Shown here one piece after another: positions 45,011 to 56,438 of a DNA stretch of 64,000 nucleotides. Below the pieces are notes generated by a model that made no database searches, was not told where the DNA came from, and saw nothing but the letters and a program-made list of their open reading frames with translations. The translations under genes and the position numbers were made by a program. Origin of the DNA: Gymnothorax reevesii (taxonomy: Eukaryota > Chordata > Actinopteri > Anguilliformes > Muraenidae); the NCBI GenBank assembly GCA_029721435.1, contig CM056574.1, positions 77,595,001 through 77,659,000 on the forward strand, read 5' to 3'. Every line of letters starts with the position of its first letter. The stretch's first letter is position 1.

Positions 45011-45625
45011 TTAATTATTTTAAAAAAAAGGAGGAATATTAGCCCCAGATTTTTCAGGTCCAACAACACGTCTGCCAACAAAGGAGCAGAAATAAATCAT
45101 GTCGACATAAACAGTAATCTACAGCAGTATGTATTCATTAAAAACCCAGCACACACTTATTTCAGGAAATTACCCGTTTTTTGAGTGCGGAAACTGTCGT
45201 GAATCCAGCTGAATGGCCAGTAAATCATGTATGTCAGCATTTAGCTGAGAGAACACAGAAACGTTACACATATTTATAAGGACAACAACACAACTGATAA
45301 GACAGCCAGGTCACTTCATAAAGAGATTTTCTGCTGCTTTCTAATAAAACAACGCCAGTAACGTTAGCCCTAGGATCTGAAACAGGCTAACGTTAGTTCG
45401 ACTGCAACATCACAGTAACATCACATGCACTGCTGGGTACTGTAACAATTAAAAGACTCTGGCTATTTGAACAGCGACTGTGCTTGTAAGCGACGTTCAC
45501 TCGCTTATTTGCAGAGCAAAAACGAATTGATGCTGGTTAGGGCTGGGGTTAGTTTGGTGATCATGTCAGCGACGCCAACTCGCTTATTTGCAAAGCAAAA
45601 ATGAACCAACAAATAAAGCAGGGGT

Positions 45626-45817
45626 TTACCTGTCAAGGAGAAAAGTTGCCAACTCCGCGTCAGTTTTGAATCCATCCAGATCACGGAGTTCCTTCCACTT
45701 CTAAAATCCACTCCGATGTTCACTCTGGTTTTATCCTGGGTTTTGTTAAATTCTTTCTTTTGCACTTTTTTTTTCTTCTAGCTTCCTTTTTTTACTAGTC
45801 TTAGCCATGTGTGCCAT
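45626..45817 (-). pseudogene. Short basic peptide exon (RVNIG type), copy 2
   Basis: From ATG 45817 it reads MAHMAKTSKKRKLEEKK, then after a shift FNKTQDKTRVNIGVDF; a second shift gives DGFKTDAELATFLLDR-like sequence ending at TAA 45628-45626. The parallel to 36924-37132 is clear in both sequence and position within the element. Confidence 0.5.
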
Positions 45818-46667
45818 TTCTGGTAACTGAGATATCGGTATTTTTTTCCTCGCTGATGGCTCTAAGCCATCCTGAACCCGCTCTCGGAGATTTGAACTTG
45901 AATGAGCACTGGCGTGAACTGAGGAGAAAGGGGGAGGGGGCTGTCTGCAGTGCATGCATGTGCACTGTTTGACGGCTGTCAGACACCATCCTGGCTCTAA
46001 TTGGTTCTTTCTAGTCGTCCAAACGATTATTTTAAATTGCTGTAGCAGCATTAGGTGGGTTTAAATTAGCCTTTTTTTTAATTACAGAGTACTAGTTTTA
46101 TGTAATACTGTCTGTACACGGTGACAGTTTTGCTAAAAATGACAAAAAGTTACTTTTCTAAAACTTACCAACTGCAGCTTTAAAGTCAAGGAACTATGCA
46201 GGATATTTGCTTTATGGCTAATTTTTTGCCTCAATTTAACAGGTTTAACAGTTATGGTTAGATGAATTGACTTGTAACTTGTTAAGGGGAGAGTGGAGGC
46301 TCTCTGCCCTCCATGTTGTGTATTTTGGCTGAAACGAACCCTGCTCAGATCAGGTGTCACAGGTGGTACCGCAACATTTCTTGTTTGTGACAGACAAAAC
46401 GATACAAATACACAAAAGAATTATTTAATTTAGCCTTTATTATACTGGGTGTTATGATCTGGAGAGGGAAAACACTGGGACAAAGAGACAAAGGGGGAGA
46501 GACGCCAGAAGCGGGGCTCCAAAAGAATTTATTAAATAAACCGAAAACTAGAAAGGGGGGAAGAAAACGGGGCACTCCGGCCAACAGAAACACCGTGAAA
46601 CTGCACTGAAGGGAGGAGAACACAGGAATCCAAAACAACCGGAGACACTTGGGGGCAGACTCAGGGC

Positions 46668-46935
46668 AAGGGAGCTAGGGGAACAAGGGAACTAGGGGAC
46701 ACTTGGAACAAGGTAACTAGGGGACACTCGGAACAAGGGAACTAGGGGAACACTCAGGAACCAGGGAAGTAGGGGACACTCGGAACAAGGGAAGTAGGGA
46801 ACCCTCGGAACAAGGGAGCTAGGGGACACTTGGAACAAGGGAGCTAGGGGACCCTCGGGAACAAGGGAACTAGGGGACACTCGGAACAAGGGAGCTAGGA
46901 ATCACTCGGGAACAAGGGATCACGGGAACAACAGG
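46668..46935. repeat. About 25-bp minisatellite, about 10 units
   Basis: The unit gaacaagggaactaggggac plus 'actcg' is repeated with small variations. Confidence 0.9.
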
Positions 46936-47058
46936 CAAAGGGCAGGCACAGGACAAGACGACGGGCACAGCTGGCAGGTGGCTGAAGGCACAGCTGGCCA
47001 AGAGAAGGGTAGGGGAAACATCAGGAGGGGGGCAGACAGGACGGCAGGAACATCTTGG

Positions 47059-47222
47059 GCTCAGGAGACGGCAGGAACGCCGGGGCTCAGGAGACGGCAG
47101 GAACGCCGAGGCTCAGGAGACGGCAGGAACGCCGAGGCTCAGGAAGACGAAGGCGACTGGCACACTGGGGCACAGGAAGGCGAAGGCGACTGGCACACTG
47201 GGGCACAGGAAGGCAAAGGGGG
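47059..47222. repeat. 26-bp minisatellite (4 units) followed by 33-bp minisatellite (2 units)
   Basis: gctcag recurs at 47059, 47085, 47111 and 47137 (26-bp period). The aggcgactggcacactgggg units then begin at 47151 and 47184. Confidence 0.9.
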
Positions 47223-48080
47223 CACCAGGGGCTAGAAGGCGGCTGGTAGGGCAGGCTGGGCTGGGAAATGAGGCTGATGAAACACAGAAGGTAAGGGGAC
47301 CAGAGGGAAGGTGCACAGGGCAGGGAGTGTAGCGCGAGCGAAGTCAGATCTGATCTGAAGTGCTGCAGAGCTAGAACAGATATAGGGCAGGGGCACGGAG
47401 AGACACAGGTGTTGGAACTTAATATAATTAACAAGGGGTGGAACATAAGGGAAACCTAATTACATGAAACAGATAAACATTAACACACAGACGAGGATCA
47501 CACGACAATCCCAAAGAGGGATAAATAAACTGGATAAATATTTCACAGTGGATAGAAAGAGACAGGACAGATAAAAATACAGAAGGTTCTGCAGGAAAAC
47601 AGCAAAGCCAGTGAAAGAAAAGCAAGAGGCGGAGACTAGAACAGGGCGACTGCTGAGAGATCATTAGTCACTTAGTAAGTGCAGCTATACAATCCCGGGT
47701 GCTCGTTAGTAGGTTAGTCTAATATACAATGTTAGGTTAGTAAATTCTAGATAATAACAAACTGTTAGTAGGGATTAGTAATATAGGAAAGCAAGGGGAA
47801 ATTAGTAAACGAGAAAGGAAGGAAGTCTGAAACCCAGAATCCATTAAATCACCCAAAATAGTGTCACAATCAATTAAGACAGAAAACTGCTACAAACAAT
47901 GACGTGACCGGGGAGAAAGCAAAGACAGTACATGGGTAAGACGTGGACTGGAATAACACGGGAGAGGAATAAAATGTGAACACTAAGACATGGACTAAAA
48001 ACCAACATGACAAAAATAAACCAAAAATTTACTAACCAAAACACACAGACCCACAGAACACAACACTGGGGAGTTCCACT

Positions 48081-49359
48081 GAAATAAACAAAGTACAGGT
48101 ATGGCTAAACATTATCTTGTTCAAAATCTAACAACTACTACGAGAGTAAACGGTAGCAAGTTGAAATCAAATTTTTAAGCTCATTTCAAATAGCATTCGC
48201 GAATGCCTTCGCTAACCAGCTAACTCATATTTGTGATGCTAAGCACAGCTGTTAGCTGTGTTGTAAAATGCTAGATGTTGCAAAGTGAAAGGAAATATAC
48301 ACAAAACATGCAGATATAAGATAAATACTTGTATATCGCAACGTGTAATTGCTCGCCTACTCGAGCTACCACTTCTGACTACAAGATGCGGCAGATAACG
48401 AGGTCAGCATTCATTCTGCAAATGGCCTACAACGCACACAAAACTTCCACGACCGATCCTGGTGTGCCATATAGTGATAGAATATTGTAACTGCGCGCAT
48501 AAATTTGCAGCTCCACTTCCACTAGCAGACACATCTGCACAAAGATACACATTTGTTCTTCGCAAATGCGCCAAATCCGCATAATCCGTAAGTGATGAAT
48601 TCAATTAATATTTTAATTTTAAACGGGTAACTAAGTTGCCAGTGTCAAAGTAACGAAGTGAAAGTATACTTTTTATCTTTTAAATGTAGTAGAGTAAAAG
48701 TCCCTGTTTAAAAAAATCATAAGTAATGCTCAAATCCTCAAAAATAAATAAATAAATAAAAGAACTTAAAAACTGTAAGGAAGTACATGTACTTAAGTTA
48801 CTATGCACCTTTGAAAACGGGAGTATCATGCACCCCCCGGAGAAAATCTCACACGAGCCTGCATTCAAAACTTGAGAGCCCTGACAATATGCCTAGCCAG
48901 AGACTATAAGCAAACGCAGGGCTCCCCATAGTGCTGTAAGTAACTGAACCATGACATACTTTTCAGCACCTTACCAGCTCCATTCATTCATTAACCACTT
49001 CCTGATATTCTGCCATCAACGATCAGCAGTGGTACCAAGCTCCATTCGAAACAAATCCAACCTCACCTCATTTGCACAGTGCTACAGTACACCCACCAAA
49101 ACACTGCGTAACTGTAATGGTTAAGAGGCCAAAATATTAACACGTAAACAAATTATTGTGTGGTAGGCTATTGAGCAACGTCGCCTTATATCACAGCTCA
49201 TGCAATCAAATGCATTTGACTGATAATCAATGCATAGGCCCGCACAGCTACTACATGTTAAAAAAAAAACTTTTTTAGTTCGCTCACCGTTGATGTTGAT
49301 GAGGAAAGTGTTGCTCCTAGTAACGGTGCGCTTCATGAACTAGTTTGCGATTCCATCCA
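48081..49359. other. No recognisable gene
   Basis: Short frames only. 48200-48270 has 'gctaagcacagctgttagctg' spacer words. Confidence 0.5.
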
Positions 49360-49372
49360 AACGTTGGCTAAG

Positions 49373-50697
49373 GATTGCTGGGAAAAGGTGAATTGGTGTG
49401 CGGCTGCGTAGACACAGGCGCGTGATAAACAGTTTGGAAAAGTTCAGCGACGAAAATGGATTCAGATATAGAGGTCGAGCACGAATGTGAAAATAAAAGA
49501 GGGAAAGATTTTAAAAAGAAAAGAAAGAAAGATTACTTGAGTTCCTCAGGCGAAACAAGTGATGGGCAGAGAAAAGTGGAGACGTATCTTGTTGGGATGG
49601 TGAAAATAACCTGGAAAGATGGGATTTTTAATGACCCACAAGTAGTTGGAAAATTAGTGGGAGAAAAGCTTGGTGACGTGAGGTCGATTGAAGTTACTAG
49701 AAGTGGGATGGTAATTATTGAATGTATTACAAAACAACAGCGAGATAAGGCTTTACGTATTAAAACATTTCTTGAGTATTGTGTTGTAAACTGCTTTATA
49801 CTTGATTTGGAGGTAAAGGTGAGGGGAGTGATCAGTAGTGTGCCTGTATCAGTTGAGGCTGAGGAGTTCCAGGGGGTCCCAGGCATTTGTGGGGCAAAAA
49901 GAATGACCAAATTCAGAGACGGGCAACAGGAGGACAGTACATCTGTTTGTTTGACTTTTAAAGGAAAGTTACCGGAAAGAGTATATTTTAATTATATCAG
50001 TTACAGAGTCAGGCCATTTGAGAGAGCTCCCCTGCGTTGCTACTGTTGTCAGGAATACGGCCACGTTGCTGCAGTCTGTAGAGGAGTGAAACGGTGTGGG
50101 AGGTGAGGTAAGGAGGAATGCGGGATTGAGGTCTGTGGAATTGATAAAGAAATGGCAAAGTACCTACATTGTGAGGGTAATCATGACACGGGAGCACGAC
50201 AATGCCCAAAGCGAATTAAGGAAGGAAAAGTTAGTGTGATAAGAACAGAAAAAAGGTGTTCATATGCTGAGGCTGTTAAGAGGGTGGAGAGATACTGAGT
50301 CTGAAGAGACAGTCGTAAAAGAACAGAGCCATGAATATGATTGGATCAGTATGGACAAAAAGAGGTTTTTAGCGTTTGTGGCAATGGTCATAAACTGTGC
50401 GAGCGAAATAGAATGAAAGACTGAAAGAATCAAAATGGTTGTGCGTGCAGAAAGGGAGTTTCTTTGGGTGACGGATGTGAAGGGAGAAGATATTCAGGAG
50501 ATTTTAGAAAAAGGATTTGGTGGGAGTGTGAGCCAGGTAGCAACTGAATAGATATGTTTAGGCATAATAATCAAGAAGTTCTTTTTTTTTTTTTTTTGCT
50601 GAAGATAATTCAAGAGAAAGCAAAATCCAGAAGTTGGCGGTAATACACCGATAGGTCTGTCAACCGCCATAAAACCGAAAAGAAGAAGAAGAAGAAG
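49373..50697 (+). mobile_element. ORF1-only LINE copy with 13-bp target duplication
   Basis: AACGTTGGCTAAG occurs at 49360-49372 and 50698-50710, directly at both ends. The copy has a short 5' UTR, a decayed ORF1, then, straight after the ORF1 stop, a poly-T run (50580-50597) and a 3' end with 'ggcggtaatacaccg', 'caaccgccataaaacc' and a (GAA)n tail. ORF2 is absent. The 3' end is one I associate with I-group (Nimb-like) fish LINEs. Confidence 0.85.
49456..50551 (+). pseudogene. LINE ORF1, gag-like protein with CCHC knuckles
   Basis: Start ATG 49456, with a basic N-terminus (KKRKKDYLSSSGE). A central domain (YLVGMVKITWKDG ... NYISYRVRPFERAPL) precedes two knuckles: CYCCQEYGHVAAVC (about 50038) and CLHC-like LHCEGNHDTGARQC (about 50170). 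The end is SYAEAVKRVE and, after a shift, FLAFVAMVINCASEIE, the usual ORF1 tail. Lesions: TGA 50104-50106 between the knuckles, a frameshift near 50290, a TGA near 50414. ORF1 would coat LINE RNA. It is close to full length, so the copy was not 5'-truncated. Confidence 0.82.
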
Positions 50698-50710
50698 AAC
50701 GTTGGCTAAG

Positions 50711-51382
50711 TAGTTAGTGCAAAAACTTCGTAGCTAGCGAACGAACTAACCAGCCTCACTTATGTTTTAACTGACTTAGCTACGCAGCTAATTCATGACC
50801 ACTTGCTAATCCGCGAAATAATCGTGATTCACTGTTTTATATGTACCGAAATTAGCTAGCTGAGCAGGTGAGCTAGCTTGCTAGCCTAGCGTGTGAGCTA
50901 GTTTGTTGGTTTCTTTAGTCAACGTTAGCTGGCAAATTTTATTTTTGATGCCTATTAGTGCCAGCTAGCAAGCTAAATGCTCGTGGTTCAATTCTACCAA
51001 TGTTAGTCAGCAAAATAATGGCTATATATTTATATTTTCTTGCATTAAAAGCACCAAATATGACTGTTAGCTAGCTTCGCTTCCAAACTAGCTACCTAAG
51101 TTAGCTAAGCAAGCAATGTTACGTTTGCTCGCTTGCCCACTAAAAAGTTCTGAGCACTTCAATTGTGCTGACGTGAAAACACAGCATTTCTGTTGTTACA
51201 GCGCGTCTCTCCAATTGGAGGTGTTTTTGTTGGTTCCATTGCATTTTCCCAGCTGGAGATGTTTTGGGCTTGTTGCAGTGCGTTTGCCCTTGTCAACCAC
51301 CATAAATCCGTGATTCTGAATTTTAGATGGGTCATGTTCAGGGCAGCCCTGTTGGAAAACTTGCAAGAACTCAGGAGTCATT
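50711..51382. other. GCTAGC-rich spacer, no gene
   Basis: Many GCTAGC, TTAGCTAG and AACGTTAGC words from 50730 to 51115, typical teleost spacer. The frames at 51116-51414 have no domain. Confidence 0.5.
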
Positions 51383-51897
51383 CAAAACTTAGATGCGCTG
51401 TTGAAAGCCCTTGATAGGCACTTTCCAGAAATGGATCTCATCAAGGCCTTTGGTCTTTTCAACCCTCTCCAAGATGCTTCACATTTTAACAAAAATGTGG
51501 AGGTCCTTGCTGAACGATTCAGCCATCCACCCACCCCTGTGGTCAGCCAGGAAGAGCTGGAGGGGGGGTGTTTGTCCACCAGCTCTCCACCATGAAGATG
51601 ACAGCTTCTGATGTGGCTCGGCGACTGGCTACTGATGCAGCATTTCAGATGGTGTACCCAAACCTTTGCAAAATAGCAAACCTGTCCCTAGTTTTCCCAG
51701 TTAGCACACCTGAGGTGGAGAGGATCTTTTCTACTATGAAAAGAATAAAAACATCCCTGCGTAACAGGATTAAAAGCTCAACCCTCAACCAACTCATGCG
51801 CATTTCGATGGATGGCCCTTTGGCTGAAGAATTCCCCTTAAAAAAAGCAGTGGACAAGTGGAGGAAGAAAAAGAACAGAAGAGTAGAGTATGACTGA
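51383..51897 (+). pseudogene. hAT transposase C-terminus (dimerisation domain)
   Basis: NLDALLKALDRHFPEMDLI and FGLFNPLQDASHFNKN come first; after a shift near 51575, VYPNLCKIANLSLVFPVSTP, EVERIFSTMKRIKTSLRNRI and LNQLMRISMDGP. The S-ER-FS-K---T--RN-----L--LM pattern is the hAT dimerisation domain (Dimer_Tnp_hAT). It ends RRVEYD at 51897. The style resembles ZNF862/KIAA1586-like proteins, different from the hAT at 8186. No N-terminal part or terminal repeats are seen nearby. Confidence 0.8.
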
Positions 51898-52104
51898 AGG
51901 TTGACCTAAGTGTTGTTTATGTGGATTAGATTTACTCTGGGTTAATTGTTCAGTTATGTCCACACAGATTTTGTTTGACAAATTTGACATAAAACTGAAC
52001 TGATTTTCTGTCAATTATGTGTTCCTAGATATTCTGATCAACTTAGTAAACTACTGGAGAAATGACAGAAATACTTCAATTACATTTAATTCCTAGGAAT
52101 TGTT

Positions 52105-52320
52105 AGGGGTACCAATAATTTTGGAACAGGTGATTTTATGAAAAATAATAATTCCTTAGAGATTTTTTTCCCCTTACAATTCACTTGAGTTGAAGGTTAC
52201 ATTTTCTTTCCTACAATTTTCAGTGTGAGACTATGCTTCTGCGATAAAAATTGAATTTACTTTTAGGCTTTTAATACATCTTACTCATGCGTGCTTATAA
52301 TTATTGAGGGCACTGTATAT
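52105..52320. repeat. Tc1-type terminal sequence remnant
   Basis: 'aggggtaccaataattttgg' and the later 'ttataattattgagggcactgtata' are paired end words of fish Tc1 elements; no coding sequence lies between them. Confidence 0.55.
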
Positions 52321-53535
52321 TTAGAAATTTACGGTAAATGATGTGAATTAGGCACTATACGGATACATCATCCGCGAAAGCCAATATAATTAGCCAGCTG
52401 AAATGAAGTTGAGACTAATTTTATTGAAACTCATTGATGACACTGACACAAGGGGCCTGACTCATTAAGACCTTTTGGATAGAATTTCCCTTGCAAAACC
52501 AGTAACATTGGCTGGTTAAATGCATATGTTATTTTGTTTCACTTTTAGTACATGGCTTTTTTGCATAGTTCTATCTTTATTTATTTTATATAAAACTTTT
52601 GTTGAGATATCTGTCCTATGCATTGCACAGACTGTCTTGAGATGCAAGCAAGGGCAAAATGGGAGTTTTCAATGGGAGCATGTAATTGTATACAGGCAGG
52701 TGAAGCACTGTCCAGGCTCCTAGTTGGTAGATTAACCCTACATCTCTCTCTGGGAATTTAATGTTTTGAGGAGAAGTTTTGAAATTGGTGTCACAAGGTC
52801 ACTGGAGAGGGCTTTGAAGTAGCCTGAAGCGGCACCCCAAACTGCAGACTCAGACTTCACTGCTTAAAAAAATAGAGGAAAAAGTAAGATAATTTTATGT
52901 ACTCACCTATTTTGCTGTGTGTGTTGTTCCTTGCAGAAGACGCAATGCACAGTGCGCTCGATGAAAGAAGAGGAGGACGACTTGTAAATGTGTAAAAAAA
53001 AAAAAAAAAAAAACTAAACTGAATGAAGAAATTGTGATTTCAGCCTTTTTATAGGGATGATCAAGCACCCCTAAATTTCATCTCAGCACCCCAGGGTTAT
53101 GTTTATAATTATAATGAACTGTTATTATTTTCCAAACTCATTTTAAGCCCTTTTACACGACATTTTGAGAACTTGTGAGAGATGACAAAAAATCACAGGT
53201 TCTAAGCGATTTTATTTAAATAATTAGAAAAAACAGTAATATGAAACCTGTTTTGAAGTTAAGTTGGTTTGTGGAACCCCTGGCAAAAATTTTGGAAAAT
53301 CCTCACAGATGTACATTCAGCTATTTAAACTCTGTAGCAAATGAGGGCCAGACAGATTCTTCGCTGTTTTTATGTTCTGCTTGCGTCGTTGTCACAACAC
53401 ATAGTTAGCACACGTTTAAATATAAGCATTATGCTTCAGCCTGTGCCTTTTCAGTCATGTTATAATGTTGTGTTTGTACTGAACACATTTGTTTACTGTG
53501 TGACTGAATAAAAACTTAACTTAAGAACTGGTAGC
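52321..53535. other. No recognisable gene
   Basis: Contains a 20-bp A run at about 52994 and otherwise nothing I can name. Confidence 0.5.
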
Positions 53536-54550
53536 ATGAGGTGGTACCCACAGCCCAGTCTGGTGGCATAGGTAGTCCAGCTTTTCCAGGACAGCACTTC
53601 CATGCAGGCAGTTGCTAGAAGGTTTGCTGTGTCTCCGAGCGCAGTTTCAAGAGCATGGAGGAGATGCCAGGACACCAGCCATTTCACGAGGAGAGCTGGA
53701 CAGGGCTGTAGAAGGGCGTCAACCCAGCAGCAACCCAGGACTGTTTCTGCTTCTTTTTGCAAGGACTAGAAGAACACTGCCAGAGCCCTACAAAATGACC
53801 TCCAGAAGGCTACTTGTGCGCATGTTTCTGACCAAACTGTCACAAACAGACGGAAGGCGGCATGAGGGCCCAATGTCCTCAAGTGGGACCTGAACTCACA
53901 GCCCAGCACTGTGCTGCTCGATTGGCATTCGCTGGAGAACACTAGAATAAGCAGATTCGGCATTAGTGACCCGTTCTCTTCACAGATGAGAGCAGGTTCA
54001 CACTGAGCACATGTGATGGGCGTGAAACCGTCTGGAGACACAGTGGTGAATGTTCTGCTGCCTGAAACATCATCCAGCATGACAGATTTGGCAGTGAATC
54101 AGTAATGGTCTGGGGAGGCATATCCTTAGGGGGTTATGACATTGCCAATGTTACTCTGACTGCTTTTAGACACTAGGGTGAAATCCTTTGAGCGATTGTG
54201 TGAACTTACGCTGGTGCAGTGGGTCATGGGTTCCTCCTGGTGCAGGACAATGCCTGGCTACATGTGGTCACAGCATGTAGGCAGTTCCTGGATGATAAAA
54301 GAATTGATGCCATAGATTGGCCCTCTCGTTCCTTTGACCTAAACCCAAATGAGCTCCTGTGGTATGTTATGTATCAGTGCATCCAACGCTAATAAGTACC
54401 ACCACAAACTGTGCAGGAGCTCACTGATGCCATGATCCAGGTCTTGAAGCAGGTCCCACAGGACACCACCGCTGACTCATCAGAACGATGCCCAGATATT
54501 GTCGGGAGTGTTTTTATTAGTGATGTCCATGCCTCCCAAGAATTCAGGCC
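53536..54550 (+). pseudogene. Tc1 transposase, third type, heavily decayed
   Basis: The visible core is DESRFTLSTCDGRETVWRH (about 53985), SVMVWGGISLGGYDI (about 54100), VQDNAWLHVVTACRQFLDDK (about 54240), IDAIDWPSRSFDLNPNELLW (about 54305) and VPPQTVQELTDAM (about 54400). The DD-E residues remain. Stops and shifts are frequent. The N-terminal DNA-binding part (53536-53900) is barely readable. Clean terminal repeats were not found. Confidence 0.75.
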
Positions 54551-54873
54551 ATAAGAAAAGCCCGAGGTGGAGTAACAAAGTATTAATTCTTTTGATTCCA
54601 TAATTTGATTCCATTTCCTAAAATTATAGTGATGCCGTATATTTCCTCTACTTGTTTCTGAAAAAATATGCCATTTATTAAAATCTAATGTCTTTGCTGT
54701 GTGTTTCATGAAGCCTGAATGTCAAGCTAATAAACAAAAATTGTTTTGTGTCATGTCTGCAATTTATTGATTTGCTATGAAGTAAACAAGCAGAATGAAC
54801 ATCCACTGCGGTGATTCCAGAATTTCAGCACGCATGAGCTTTCTTGCCATGGCTTTTCTGATCCTCATAGAGC

Positions 54874-55553
54874 CGGGCTCAGACTACAGGAGATTTAAAG
54901 TCCTCACTGATTTGAAATTGTGTTAAAGCTCACAGAAAAGGATGAACTTTTCCTATTTTTTTCTCTCAATTTCCAAACAAGCTCAAACTGCACATTTAGA
55001 AATTTGCAATCCATCATACCGTACAAGTTATGATGAAGGTCATCTTGCCTGAAAGAGCTACTGTATAATACGACTCAGGTGACCATGGGGAGGCAGAAGG
55101 CAGATGTTTAAAGACAAAGATTTTGAGGGAGAGGTCAGGGAAAGTGGGCAACACAGTTAATTTGTTCTCAGCTGGGGGTGAGAATTTAACGGTCAGTTTT
55201 AATTAGGTTTTATAACTTTTGATACTCGGCTAGCTTCTCAGTGGTTTAGGTTTTACCATTGCTGTTTGATACTGTCAGCTCTTAAACCCTGAATGAGATG
55301 TTAAAATGTATTTTCTGACAGAATATTCCAGTCCTAAATCCTGAATATCAAAAATGTTGCACATTATCAGCGCTGCCCTGCTGAGTGTGCGAGCAGTTTG
55401 GGAGGAATAAGACTGGATCTGTAAACTCCTTACATTACCAGATAATCTTGGCTGAAGATAATTTCTGACCAAGGTCCCAGGCCAGATTTCGGTGATTGTT
55501 GGGAGGGGTGAATCTGGGATACATCAGCCTAAAACTCAAGTAGTCTGAGCCCG
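54874..55553. mobile_element. 680-bp element with 14-bp inverted ends
   Basis: CGGGCTCAGACTAC at 54874-54887 and its exact complement at 55540-55553. There is no coding capacity (the frame at 55275-55472 has no domain). Flanks do not give a clear duplication. A MITE is likely. Confidence 0.55.
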
Positions 55554-55717
55554 CCTTATATTGGTGGGGAGATGTGCCTGAAATTAACGGTCAGTTTCAA
55601 AACTATAGGTCATACTCTTTCTTAGAGAATATGGTTTCAACGTGTATTGTATGCTTTGGAGCCACGACAGCTTCACACTGAACTGCACCAGAGGCCTCAT
55701 TCATAAACAGTGTGTAG

Positions 55718-56353
55718 CGTTACGTCTTCGGACTATGCTGTTCGTGTATATCCCTCGTGTCTTCCTCAGGTGGTCCTGCTAATGAGCGGCACACAATTGG
55801 ACCTGGCAACATTCTGCGTGACATAAAAGGCTGCGGAAGCGGTGTGACGAGAGCCTCTCCCTTCTCTGCCCCCTCAATTGGCAGCGTTGGTTCGCGTGTC
55901 GTATCGAGCTTTTATAACATGTACACATTTGTTTGTTGAACCTGTTGCGAAATGGTAATTTATTCTCCAGTTGGACATCGTGTTGTCTGAGTTGACATGA
56001 GTTGTTGTGTATAGTTGACACGTTGAGAAGCTGTGTAATTGCTGAGCTTGAAGGGGTGGGCGCCATTTCTTTTGATTACTCTTTTCTCCTGGTTATGTTA
56101 GGAAGTTTAGGTAAGTTCATTTTTTTTTTTTTGTTTGGTCAGGCAAGTTAGTTCTTATTTTAAGATTCCTTTTGTTTATTATTTTGTCGTTGCCCACCCT
56201 GGAGTTGAATAGCTCTTCACCTGTGTGAATTATATAATAAATACTCTGTTAATCCTCTTCGTAACTGCTGTGTGCCTGCGATCTCTGGGGACGGAAAAGG
56301 GGAGGCTCATTTAAGCTGTTTTACAGCTCGTACCCTAGACTGGGGCCGTAACA
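55718..56353 (+). repeat. 5' LTR of Gmr1-type element
   Basis: Starts CGTTACGTCTTC (TG mutated to CG) and ends CGTAACA. AATAAA at 56236-56241. Confidence 0.9.
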
Positions 56354-56356
56354 TAT

Positions 56357-56370
56357 TGGGGGCTTGTCTC
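56357..56370 (+). other. Primer-binding site (degenerate tRNA-Pro type)
   Basis: TGGGGGCTTGTCTC, 3 nt after the LTR; compare 16065-16082. Confidence 0.7.
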
Positions 56371-56438
56371 AATCTTTTTTTTTTTTCCAGGCTTGTGCTG
56401 CTGCGGTTGTTTGGCTGTTTTTTTGGTGTGAGGCGGGT

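Larger units (their letters stand above)
44055..46179 (-). mobile_element. TTAA-flanked element 2, 2.1 kb
   Basis: TTAA at 44051-44054 and 46180-46183. Ends are AGCTGCAGTCCGTAACTTT and the complement of AGCTGCAGTTGGTAAGTTT. On the minus strand it holds the RVNIG-type peptide first (45817-45626), then the inverted-repeat region (45010-44518), the same order as element 1. Confidence 0.7.
46440..48080 (-). repeat. Repeat region with minisatellites (TE 3'-end-like)
   Basis: On the minus strand 46540-46440 has an AATAAA-containing end. Most of the rest is low-complexity purine-rich sequence. The frame at 46978-47235 is a product of the 47.1-kb minisatellite. No gene. Confidence 0.5.

Noticed and set aside
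46978..47235. Plus-strand 85-codon frame
   Set aside because: Produced by a 26-bp and a 33-bp minisatellite.
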